Shown here one piece after another: positions 14,691 to 21,140 of a stretch of 22,116 bases of DNA (positions are counted from its first letter, which is position 1; the number at the start of each line of letters is the position of its first letter). The DNA comes from a virus. The stretch is taken from IMG/VR virus record IMGVR_UViG_3300025070_000266, positions 1 to 22,116 of that record; one strand, given 5' to 3'. The notes under the pieces are model-generated. The model saw nothing but the letters and a program-made list of their open reading frames with translations, searched no databases and had not been told where the DNA came from. The translations under genes were made by a program, and so were the position numbers.

Positions 14691-17600
14691 ATGTCAGGCC
14701 CACTAGGTTCCTCACAATGGATGTACGCTTCTGGCGCAGAGGCAGTTACCCAGCAATCCCTCAAGTTCAACGATGACGAAAGCCAGTATCTAAGCTGGAC
14801 GCCTGCATCTGCTGGCAACCGCAAGACTTGGACTTGGAGTGGCTGGGTCAAGCGTGGAAAAATTAGTGGGTCAGGTTATTCTGTATTATTTGGCGCTGGT
14901 GGCACTACTAACAATGACCAACTCCTATTTAGAATGACAAGCGATGAAGGTCAGTTATTTTGGAGACAAGAAGCAAGCAACGTTGCCAACGCAAAACAAA
15001 ATTCTATAGCATTATTTCGTGACCCATCGGCTTGGTATCATATCGTTATGGCTTACGACAGTACAAACGCAACAGAGATCGACAGAATAAAAATATATGT
15101 TAACGGTGTTCGGATTGAGCTAGATAACGATAACAAAATTGAATTAGATAGAGAAACCCAAACTAATAATACTGTTGATCACCATATAGGTTACGCTCCT
15201 CAAGTCTCAGACTACTTTGACGGCTATATGTCCGACATCAACTTCATTGACGGTCAAGCACTAGACGCAAGTAGCTTTGGTGAGACTGTCAACGGCTACT
15301 GGAAAGCAAAAGACTACGCTGGCACATACGGTACAAACGGTTTCCACCTAACCTTTGAAGATGACGTTGTGTCTGAAGGGTTCAATACTGCTACCTATCG
15401 TGCAAATGCTGGTACGCAAAGCATAAGTGGCTTGGGCTTTAGTCCAGATTTCGTTTGGACGAAGGCAAGAAACAATAGTTTCCACCACGAACTTTATGAC
15501 ACTGTTAGAGGTTCTACTAAAAAGCTGGCATCAAGCCAGACAAACGCAGAGTCTACAAAGGCAGACTCATTAACGTCTTTTGATGCCGATGGCTTTACAT
15601 TAGGTTATCAAGAAAACTCTAACTATGTTGCTGGTAATGGCGGTGTCGCTTGGTGCTGGGATGCTGGCAGCGGTTCACCTGTCAGCAATACTCAAGGGTC
15701 AATCACCAGCACGGTCAAGGCAAATCCTAGCTATGGGTTTAGCATCGTGGGCTGGGCTGGAACTGATGGTTCTTCACAAACTGTTGGTCACGGTTTAAAT
15801 TCTACGCCAGAATTATTTATAATTAAAAACAGGACTACGGCGGGTCAATCTTGGTTAGTGTATACAACTGCTATTGATGGTTCTCTTGATTTTTTAACTC
15901 TTGAGAACACTGGTGCTAAAACCGATTCAGGAGCCAACGCCCCAACATCTTCAGTTTTTTCGGTTAGCGGTAATTCATCAAACAAATCAGGGTCAAATCA
16001 CATAGCCTATTGTTTCCATTCGGTGGCTGGCTACTCATCCATCGGGTCATACAGCGGCACAGGTTCGGCTAACAATTCTGTAACTGGTCTAGGCTTCAAG
16101 CCTGCTTGGCTTATGATTAAGAAAACCAACGATACTAAGGATTGGTGCATTTATGACAGTACAAGGCATCCCGGTGCATCTACTGATACACGATTAGAAG
16201 CAAACGATTCTTCTGCCGAAGTGTCTAATTCTACTATTGAAATTACGTTTGATGATGATGGGTTTACTTTGGTTGGCACTGGCTCAACAATTAACCAATC
16301 TGGCGGCGAACACATCTATATGGCCTTTGCCGACACACGCGAAGCAGCCTTCTGGAAAGACGTGTCTGGGCAGGGCAACCACTGGACACCTAACAACCTA
16401 GACTATCGTGATACCTTGCCTGACAGTCCTGTCAACAATTGGTCTGTAATAAACTCCCTAGTAACTCGTGGAGACGTTACAGAAAAAGCTGTTTTTTCCG
16501 AAGGCAATTTAAAAGTTCAAGGGCAGACTAGCGGCACAGCATCGCAAGCTGCACAAGGCACAATACAATTCCCCGCTACTGGAAAATATTATTTTGAGGT
16601 TTTAATTCTTAGTAGCGATAGCGCATCTGCTTGGCACGTTGGCATTTGCAGCGGTTACAGCAATTCAGGAAGCGCTAGTGATAGCGACGTTTATTATCGT
16701 GAAGATGGTCAGAAACGTATCGACGGCACAAATTCATCTTACGGTGCTACTTACACAGCAGACGATATTATAGGCATTGCTGTAGACATAGACGGAGATG
16801 AAGTCGAGTTTTTCAAAAATGGTGCTTCACAAGGAACAATTAGTCACGCATTAGACGGCGACTTTATTCCGATGCTGTTTGTGCCGCCGACGGCTGACCA
16901 AGCGGTTGTCAACTTCGGTCAAGACAGCACCTTCTCAGGCGCAAAGCCGATGGGTGAGTACACCGATGACAGCGAACTGGGAACATTCCAGCACCAGCCA
17001 CCGGCGGGTTTCAAATCCTTGTGTACGGCTAACCTTCCTGACCCTTCAATAATTTCTGGCACTGAGTATTTCAATACGGTGCTTTATACTGGTAATGGCT
17101 CTACAACACAAACAATAACAGGGGTTGGGTTTGGCAGCGCACCAGACTTTGTTTGGATTAAAAACAGAACAAGCGTTTTAGACCACAATATATATGATGT
17201 AATTCGTGGGGATGGTAAAAAATTAAAGACAAACAAGACTGATGCTGAAACTGATGTTGGCACCGACTTTACTTTTGAAACAGACGGATTTTTTGTTGGC
17301 AACCGTACTGAAACAAACGAAAACGGTTCTGCAATAGTAGGCTGGAACTGGAAAGCTGGCGGCACTGCGGTCAGCAATACCGCAGGCAGCATTACGTCAC
17401 AGGTTTCCGCGAATGTTGACGCAGGGTTTAGCATAGTGTCCTATACTGGCAACACCACAACAAACACCAATTTCACAGTGGGTCACGGTTTGGGTACAAC
17501 CCCAAATTTAGTTATTATCAAGAATCGGGATTGGGCTGCTGGTGTTAAGGCGTGGCAAGTTTGGGCTTCACCCTTGGGCAACAATGCACTAGGCTTAGAC

Positions 17601-18098
17601 GCTACTAACAGTCAATCGTCTGGTGACTTTACATATAGCTGGAACCAGCAACCAGACTCAAGCACGTTTACTGTTCGTGCAGACACATCGGTATCAACGA
17701 CTAATCGTTACAGAACCAACGGCAGAACAGACGATTACATAGCCTACTGTTTCGCAAACACCGATACCACTAAGGCTGGTTCCTACACCGGCAACGGCAG
17801 CACCAGTAATTCGCCGTTTGTTTACTTAGGTTTCCAGCCATCTTTCTTTCTTGTAAAGCGGTCAGACAGCGGCACACATCACTGGCGTTTGTTTGACGCA
17901 GTTAGAAGCACGTTTAATGACGTTGACGACTACCTTACGCCAAGCAATTCTAACGCTGAGGCCGTTGGTAAAGACGTAGACTTTGTTTCAAACGGCGTAA
18001 AAATTCGCACAAACGACAGTGATTTGAATACAAGCGGCGGAACCTACATATTCCTCGCCATAGCTTCAATACCTTTTAAGTTTTCACCAGCCAGATAG
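14691..18098 (+). CDS. Large modular tail adhesin (LamG-like, SPRY-like, six DUF7483-like repeats)
   Basis: The 1135-residue product is probably the main receptor-binding protein. Residues 20-200 form a concanavalin/LamG-like domain (RKTWTWSGWVKRG, WYHIVMAYDS, IKIYVNGVRIE, DGYMSDINFIDGQAL). Then come three repeats starting near residues 241, 362 and 460, each with 'GlGf.PdfvwiKnr...w..yD..rg'. A linker (KDVSGQGNHWTPNNL, about 557) leads to an SPRY-like domain at 631-743 (KYYFEVLI, AWHVGICSG, IGIAVDIDGDEVEFFKNG). Three more repeats start near 805, 927 and 1039. The protein ends GGTYIFLAIASIPFKFSPAR, the usual end of this family. The ATG has AGGAG. No C-type lectin or variable-repeat region was recognised. 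The fibre-assembly-like gene follows after 11 bases. Confidence 0.75.
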   Translation: MSGPLGSSQWMYASGAEAVTQQSLKFNDDESQYLSWTPASAGNRKTWTWSGWVKRGKISGSGYSVLFGAGGTTNNDQLLFRMTSDEGQLFWRQEASNVANAKQNSIALFRDPSAWYHIVMAYDSTNATEIDRIKIYVNGVRIELDNDNKIELDRETQTNNTVDHHIGYAPQVSDYFDGYMSDINFIDGQALDASSFGETVNGYWKAKDYAGTYGTNGFHLTFEDDVVSEGFNTATYRANAGTQSISGLGFSPDFVWTKARNNSFHHELYDTVRGSTKKLASSQTNAESTKADSLTSFDADGFTLGYQENSNYVAGNGGVAWCWDAGSGSPVSNTQGSITSTVKANPSYGFSIVGWAGTDGSSQTVGHGLNSTPELFIIKNRTTAGQSWLVYTTAIDGSLDFLTLENTGAKTDSGANAPTSSVFSVSGNSSNKSGSNHIAYCFHSVAGYSSIGSYSGTGSANNSVTGLGFKPAWLMIKKTNDTKDWCIYDSTRHPGASTDTRLEANDSSAEVSNSTIEITFDDDGFTLVGTGSTINQSGGEHIYMAFADTREAAFWKDVSGQGNHWTPNNLDYRDTLPDSPVNNWSVINSLVTRGDVTEKAVFSEGNLKVQGQTSGTASQAAQGTIQFPATGKYYFEVLILSSDSASAWHVGICSGYSNSGSASDSDVYYREDGQKRIDGTNSSYGATYTADDIIGIAVDIDGDEVEFFKNGASQGTISHALDGDFIPMLFVPPTADQAVVNFGQDSTFSGAKPMGEYTDDSELGTFQHQPPAGFKSLCTANLPDPSIISGTEYFNTVLYTGNGSTTQTITGVGFGSAPDFVWIKNRTSVLDHNIYDVIRGDGKKLKTNKTDAETDVGTDFTFETDGFFVGNRTETNENGSAIVGWNWKAGGTAVSNTAGSITSQVSANVDAGFSIVSYTGNTTTNTNFTVGHGLGTTPNLVIIKNRDWAAGVKAWQVWASPLGNNALGLDATNSQSSGDFTYSWNQQPDSSTFTVRADTSVSTTNRYRTNGRTDDYIAYCFANTDTTKAGSYTGNGSTSNSPFVYLGFQPSFFLVKRSDSGTHHWRLFDAVRSTFNDVDDYLTPSNSNAEAVGKDVDFVSNGVKIRTNDSDLNTSGGTYIFLAIASIPFKFSPAR
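15411..16332 (+). repeat. First triplet of adhesin repeats
   Basis: Protein-level repeat. Units start near 15411, 15777 and 16071. Each has a beta-strand pair with a pattern GLGFSPDFVWTKAR, VGHGLNSTPELFIIKNR or GLGFKPAWLMIKKT. The block ends with a GGEHIYMAFAD segment. Confidence 0.75.
17091..18064 (+). repeat. Second triplet of adhesin repeats
   Basis: Protein-level repeat matching the first triplet in order. Units start near 17106, 17473 and 17808 with GVGFGSAPDFVWIKNR, VGHGLGTTPNLVIIKNR and YLGFQPSFFLVKRS. Connecting parts also match: SNTQGSITS with SNTAGSITS, and HIAYCF with YIAYCF. The offset to the first triplet is about 565-580 residues. Confidence 0.75.
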
Positions 18099-18109
18099 GA
18101 GATATACCG

Positions 18110-18661
18110 ATGGCATACAAGTACAGTGGTCGCATCGTCCGAACTGGTAAGGCGTGGACTGACAATGACGGAATACAGCACCCAGCAAACTGGATGGTCT
18201 GGGATGACGCAACTAAGGCAGCCAAGGGGCTAGTCTGGGAAGATGACCCAGACAATAGCTTCGATGGTCGGTTCTACTGGTCAGCCGGTGTGGCTAAGTC
18301 ACTGGATGATGTGAATGAGGTTGACGAAGATGGCAACCCATTGCTTGACGAGGATGGCGAACAGGTCGTGACGCTTGGCCTCAAGTCCAATGCCATTGCC
18401 ACAGTCAAGGCGCAAGCCGGTGGTTTACTAGCCCCGACTGATTGGATGGTTATTAAAGCGGCAGAGGTTTCTGGCTATACAGTACCTAGCGCAACGCTTA
18501 CATATCGTGCAGCGGTACGCACAGCCAGCAACACAATCGAGGCAGCGATTACGGCGGCTAGTGATTTGGACGAGTTTATGGCATTATATGATGTGCCGGT
18601 TGATGCCGATGGCAACCCAACAGGCAACGCACCTATCAACGACTGGCATGACGAGGCGTAA
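18110..18661 (+). CDS. Tail fibre assembly-like protein
   Basis: The 183-residue product is acidic. The C-terminal part, about residues 103-160, carries LLAPTDWMVIKAAEVSGYTV, then a 'Y R.avR..a...e..i..a' helix (LTYRAAVRTASNTIEAAI). This is the pattern of tail fibre assembly chaperones and related DUF domains ('TDW...r..e.g..vp.......R..lR'), which help fibres fold and trimerise. The N-terminal part (YSGRIVRTGKAWTDNDGIQH, then NWMVWDDATKA) is a common opening in marine phage proteins placed after fibres. Position just after the adhesin supports the role. The binding site is a strong AGGAG seven bases upstream. Its TAA overlaps the next ATG. Confidence 0.6.
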   Translation: MAYKYSGRIVRTGKAWTDNDGIQHPANWMVWDDATKAAKGLVWEDDPDNSFDGRFYWSAGVAKSLDDVNEVDEDGNPLLDEDGEQVVTLGLKSNAIATVKAQAGGLLAPTDWMVIKAAEVSGYTVPSATLTYRAAVRTASNTIEAAITAASDLDEFMALYDVPVDADGNPTGNAPINDWHDEA

Positions 18662-18837
18662 TGATGAACGAGGAAACCAAGACAACGGCTGACCTAGCTT
18701 TCGGCGGTGTTACTGTTGGTGCGTTCTTTGAGGCGTTGCCTGAGATTACTGCGCTGGTTGCGTTGTGTTGGTGGATGCTGCGTATCTGGGAGACCGAGAC
18801 CGTGAAGCGGTTGACTGGTCGACAGGACAATGTTTAA
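18661..18837 (+). CDS. Small holin-like membrane protein (58 residues)
   Basis: The product starts MMNEETKTTADLAFGGVTVG and continues with a hydrophobic stretch at about residues 14-43 (FFEALPEITALVALCWWMLR), ending in IWETETVKRLTG and a charged tail. The 'LPEi.Alv.l.W..iRIwETeTVkrL' pattern is typical of short putative holins in marine podoviruses. A single membrane helix containing Glu and Pro and a positively charged C terminus fits a small holin or pinholin-like protein. ATG 18661 overlaps the upstream stop (TAATG); ATG 18664 is the alternative start. It lies at the head of the lysis gene chain, which supports the call. No experimental family can be named with certainty. Confidence 0.6.
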   Translation: MMNEETKTTADLAFGGVTVGAFFEALPEITALVALCWWMLRIWETETVKRLTGRQDNV

Positions 18838-19033
18838 AGCAATCGTGCTAGCTTGCTCTCTTGGCAACCCAACAAATTGTGTTGAGCTACATGATTTTCG
18901 CGGGCCGTGGCCTAGCTATGAGGCGTGTGTCAACCGCGCCCACGAGATGTCTAGGTCTATAGGACAAATGCCCGGCGACCTGCTCGCCAAGTCTTACAAG
19001 TGCCTGCCGTTGCGGAAAGGAATGTTGTCATAA
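18830..19033 (+). CDS. Small four-cysteine protein with hydrophobic N-terminus
   Basis: The 67-residue product opens MFKAIVLACSLGNPTNCVEL and has cysteines at residues 9, 17, 33 and 58. The 'M.ai.lvCsl..p..C......GP....eaC......' pattern is a small family I have seen in marine phages and proteobacteria, without known function. The hydrophobic first 12 residues could be a weak export signal, and the cysteines could form disulphides outside the cytoplasm, but this is inference. The start overlaps the holin gene by eight bases with AGGA just upstream. The stop overlaps the next start as TAATG. Confidence 0.55.
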   Translation: MFKAIVLACSLGNPTNCVELHDFRGPWPSYEACVNRAHEMSRSIGQMPGDLLAKSYKCLPLRKGMLS

Positions 19034-19539
19034 TGGAACCGATAAGCACGGCGTTGATGGCGGTATCTGCCGCGTCAAATGCCATAGCATTTATAAAGGC
19101 ACGAGTGGGCGACGTTCAATCGGTGGCTGATTTGTCGGAGCAAATCGGCACGTTGTTTTCAGCACAGAAAAAACTAAACGAGGAACGCAACAAGCAAGCC
19201 GGTGTTGGCGACATTAGCTTTAAGGGTAGCATAGACGCGGTGCTTGAAAGCAAGCGTCTGAATGAGGAAATGCAGCAGATCGCACAGATGATTAATATGC
19301 GCTGGCCTAAACCAGCGGATCAGCCAAGCACTTGGCAAGAGATCATTAACCACCACAACAAGGCGTTGCGCGAGCAGAAAGAAGCCCGGATAAAGGCTCA
19401 AAGGGAAGCTGCCATTGCACACGATGAGGCTATTGAAAACATGAAAATTGGGCTGGCTATTTTTGGGCTGGTGGTTGTTGTGATAGGATTGTTTATAGCA
19501 GTTATGGTGTCAACAGCCGGGGCTATCGGCTTTGCATGA
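19033..19539 (+). CDS. Tail-anchored coiled-coil membrane protein
   Basis: I choose the ATG at 19033 (168 residues), which overlaps the upstream TAA and has AAAGGA; a frame from 19000 adds 11 residues inside the upstream gene. Residues 1-136 are mostly helical, with coiled-coil character (SEQIGTLFSAQKKLNEERNK, then NKALREQKEARIKAQREAAI). Residues 139-160 form a membrane helix (GLAIFGLVVVVIGLFIAVMV) near the C terminus. The opening MEPISTALMAVSAASNAIAF and the W-Q-E-I-I segment are shared with marine phage proteins of unknown function, some found in virions. Position inside the lysis chain suggests an accessory lysis or envelope role; a spanin is possible but the topology is the reverse of typical i-spanins. 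Confidence 0.55.
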   Translation: MEPISTALMAVSAASNAIAFIKARVGDVQSVADLSEQIGTLFSAQKKLNEERNKQAGVGDISFKGSIDAVLESKRLNEEMQQIAQMINMRWPKPADQPSTWQEIINHHNKALREQKEARIKAQREAAIAHDEAIENMKIGLAIFGLVVVVIGLFIAVMVSTAGAIGFA

Positions 19540-19967
19540 GTGAAACACGCACTGGCCTGATTGGGGAGCATTTTGCTGCCGGTGCCATATTGTCGATGGG
19601 CTGGGCTTATGCCCCCGCAGCACAGGATAAGATTGATGGGATTGCCATTTCAAATACTGATAACACGATACTTAGGGTTCAAGTTAAGACTGCGAGCTTT
19701 TTATTACAGAAGAACAAGCGAACTCCGGCTTATCATTTTCAGCTTGGGTCTGGCTGTTCGGCGAAGCATCTACCGCGTAACACAAAGGATTGGTCGGATT
19801 ATGACATATTGGTGCTGTGTGGCAAGGAACATAGAAGCTGCTTATTTTTCCACGTCAGCCAGATACAGCAGTACAGCAAGCGAATGCAGGGCAGCGCGTT
19901 TACTCGCGAAGCTGAAGAGGAAAGCTGGCTCAAGGCTGTCGCGCTGGCTAAAGAGATGAGGCTGTGA
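19536..19967 (+). CDS. PD-(D/E)XK-like nuclease
   Basis: The 143-residue product fits a small nuclease of the PD-(D/E)XK fold. It has a helix GLIGEHFAAGAILSMGW with Glu11, then DKIDGIAIS with Asp34, and VQVKTAS with Gln49-x-Lys51. The order E, D, Q-x-K with this spacing matches restriction-endonuclease-like and Holliday-junction-resolvase-like families such as PDDEXK_5 ('GE...A..L...G......D......g....vQVKta'). The C-terminal half has YDILVLCG, a core strand often seen in this fold. It may resolve DNA junctions before packaging or degrade DNA, but the substrate is unknown. It overlaps the upstream gene as ATGA and the endolysin as TGATG, so it is translated with the lysis genes, an unusual place. 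Confidence 0.65.
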   Translation: MSETRTGLIGEHFAAGAILSMGWAYAPAAQDKIDGIAISNTDNTILRVQVKTASFLLQKNKRTPAYHFQLGSGCSAKHLPRNTKDWSDYDILVLCGKEHRSCLFFHVSQIQQYSKRMQGSAFTREAEEESWLKAVALAKEMRL

Positions 19968-20416
19968 TGGATATCGAAAAGCTGCGCGAAGAGCTAATCG
20001 CGGATGAGGGCATGAGGCTAGACGTGTATGAATGCACGGCTCGGCATTTCACGATTGGCGTGGGCCATCGCATCATCGAGGGTGACGCAGAACACGGCAA
20101 GCCATTGGGCTACACGATCACAGAACGCCGCATGAAGCAGCTATTCGATCTGGACATTGCCATCGTGCGAGAGGATTGCCACAGGCTCTATGAGGATTTC
20201 AGCGACCTGCCAGAAGAGGCGCAGCGCATCATCGCCAACATGATGTTTAATATGGGCTTGCCCAGAATGAGGCTTTTTAAGGCTATGCGCAAGTGCGTCA
20301 ATGACAGGGATTGGGCTGGGGCTGCGTTGGAAATGCTTGATAGCAAGTGGGCGCGCCAATTGCCTAATCGCTCAGAGAGACTGGTCAAACGAATGAGGGC
20401 TTTGGCTAATGAGTAA
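19967..20416 (+). CDS. Endolysin, T4-type lysozyme (GH24 muramidase)
   Basis: The 149-residue product cleaves the glycan chains of peptidoglycan at the end of infection. The catalytic pattern E-8x-C-5x-T is present: Glu14, Cys23 and Thr29 in DEGMRLDVYECTARHFTIGV, with GVGH following. T4 lysozyme has Asp in place of the Cys; phage P21-type lysozymes carry Cys. The C-terminal part (NMMFNMGLPRMRLFKAMRK, then DSKWARQLPNRSERLVKRM) is the standard GH24 end ('nm.fN.G...l..F......R.......m'). No signal peptide or SAR helix is seen, so it needs a holin. I choose ATG 19967, overlapping the upstream TGA, over GTG 19964. GAGG lies upstream. Confidence 0.9.
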   Translation: MDIEKLREELIADEGMRLDVYECTARHFTIGVGHRIIEGDAEHGKPLGYTITERRMKQLFDLDIAIVREDCHRLYEDFSDLPEEAQRIIANMMFNMGLPRMRLFKAMRKCVNDRDWAGAALEMLDSKWARQLPNRSERLVKRMRALANE

Positions 20417-20537
20417 AAGCCCTTGCGTTGGTATCTGTGTTTTGGATGAGGATCGCGTCAGGTGCATTGGCTGCGGCAGAACCATTGATGAGATAATTAG
20501 TCGCGGGAAAAAGCAAACAAGGATAAAGCAATGTTAG
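20409..20537 (+). CDS. DUF1289 mini-protein
   Basis: The 42-residue product is MSKSPCVGICVLDEDRVRCI followed by GCGRTIDEIISRGKKQ and a short basic end. Cysteines at 6, 10, 19 and 22 and the 'sPC.giC.ld.....C.GC.RT.dEI' pattern identify DUF1289, a small, probably metal-binding family common in proteobacteria. The usual Trp and following helix after the 'dEI' are missing, so the C terminus is atypical. The function is unknown. It overlaps the end of the endolysin gene by eight bases and the next gene by seven, so it belongs to the same chain. Its occurrence in a lysis cassette is odd. Confidence 0.75.
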   Translation: MSKSPCVGICVLDEDRVRCIGCGRTIDEIISRGKKQTRIKQC

Positions 20538-20896
20538 GTGTACTTGGAAAAATACTAGGGTCAGGTGACGTGATCAGTCAGGGCATCAAGCTCATTGACG
20601 ATATGCACACGAGCGATGAAGAGGCTATTGCGGCGAAGAGCAAAGCCCGCATCGACCTTATGACTGCTTATGCCCCATTCAAAATAGCACAAAGATTTTT
20701 GGCGCTGATGTTTGGCGCTACGTTTCTGGGCAGTTATGTGCTGGTGCTTGTCATGACTATAACCGGACGTGGCGACCCAGACGCAGTAACAAAAGTGATG
20801 GAACAGTTCACAATAAATTACGCTATGCTTGTGATACTTGGCTTCTATTTTGGGGCTGGCACAATTGAAAGCATCCAGCAGCGCACTAAAAAATAA
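20531..20896 (+). CDS. GTA-type holin (3TM holin family-like)
   Basis: The 121-residue product resembles the holin family used in gene-transfer-agent release. The N-terminal amphipathic part SQGIKLIDDMHTSDEEAIAA and then KARIDLMTAYAPFKIAQRF is typical ('..ik.iddl.ts.eE...ak....'). Two clear membrane segments follow at about 55-78 (LALMFGATFLGSYVLVLV) and 95-112 (INYAMLVILGFYFGAG), ending IESIQQRTKK. The family usually has three helices; only two are strong here. It would permeabilise the inner membrane for the endolysin. It starts seven bases before the end of the DUF1289 gene. Its last codons (AAAAAATAA) double as the T tract of the leftward terminator on the other strand. Confidence 0.75.
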   Translation: MLGVLGKILGSGDVISQGIKLIDDMHTSDEEAIAAKSKARIDLMTAYAPFKIAQRFLALMFGATFLGSYVLVLVMTITGRGDPDAVTKVMEQFTINYAMLVILGFYFGAGTIESIQQRTKK

Positions 20897-20897
20897 A

Positions 20898-20911
20898 GGG
20901 GCTTTCGCCCC
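20898..20911 (-). terminator. Terminator between the two converging operons
   Basis: GGGGC (20898-20902) and GCCCC (20907-20911) form a stem with a four-base loop. On the minus strand the stem is followed by TTTATTTTTT, so it is a good intrinsic terminator for the leftward operon. On the plus strand no T run follows, so it should stop rightward transcription poorly. The gap between the two genes is only 19 bases. Confidence 0.75.
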
Positions 20912-20915
20912 CCTA

Positions 20916-21140
20916 TTATGCCAGCCTAAGTGATCTCCTCTTTCCCAGCGTCCTAACCAGCACCCCATCGCTTATCAGTTTATTTAACTGAGACCGCACG
21001 GCAGTGCGTGAACGCCCTATTGCTGCGGCTATATCCTCCTCTGACGGCGGGTAACCGTTTTCTGCGTGGTATTTAACCACTGCGTCAACGACAGGCCGCC
21101 AAGAGCCTTCTTTTCGGTATGGGCCATTCTTCTTTGGCAT
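20916..21140 (-). CDS. Small winged-helix DNA-binding protein
   Basis: The 74-residue product is basic and carries a helix-turn-helix at about residues 33-59 (SEEDIAAAIGRSRTAVRSQL then NKLISDG), followed by a wing VLVRTLGKRRSLRL. The 'GypPs..diA.aiG.s..aVr..l..L...G.l' layout resembles the LexA N-terminal or similar winged-helix domains, but there is no LexA peptidase part. It may be a transcription regulator of phage genes; the target is unknown. It is the last gene of the leftward operon. Its ATG overlaps the exonuclease stop by one base (TGATG) and a strong AAAGGAG lies inside the end of the exonuclease gene. Confidence 0.75.
   Translation of the reverse strand: MPKKNGPYRKEGSWRPVVDAVVKYHAENGYPPSEEDIAAAIGRSRTAVRSQLNKLISDGVLVRTLGKRRSLRLA

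Noticed and set aside
14691-18098. Diversity-generating retroelement target in the adhesin, as in BPP-1
   Set aside because: No reverse transcriptase, accessory gene or adenine-rich template repeat is in the window, and the adhesin end does not look like a C-type lectin variable region. The elements could lie outside the window.
19561-19959. 132-residue plus-strand frame inside the nuclease gene
   Set aside because: It is almost wholly within the nuclease gene in another frame, is arginine-rich and shows no motif, whereas the nuclease frame has a clear E-D-QxK core and overlapping junctions.
20561-20968. 135-residue minus-strand frame opposite the holin
   Set aside because: It crosses the convergent terminator and lies opposite a recognisable GTA-type holin; no family signature.
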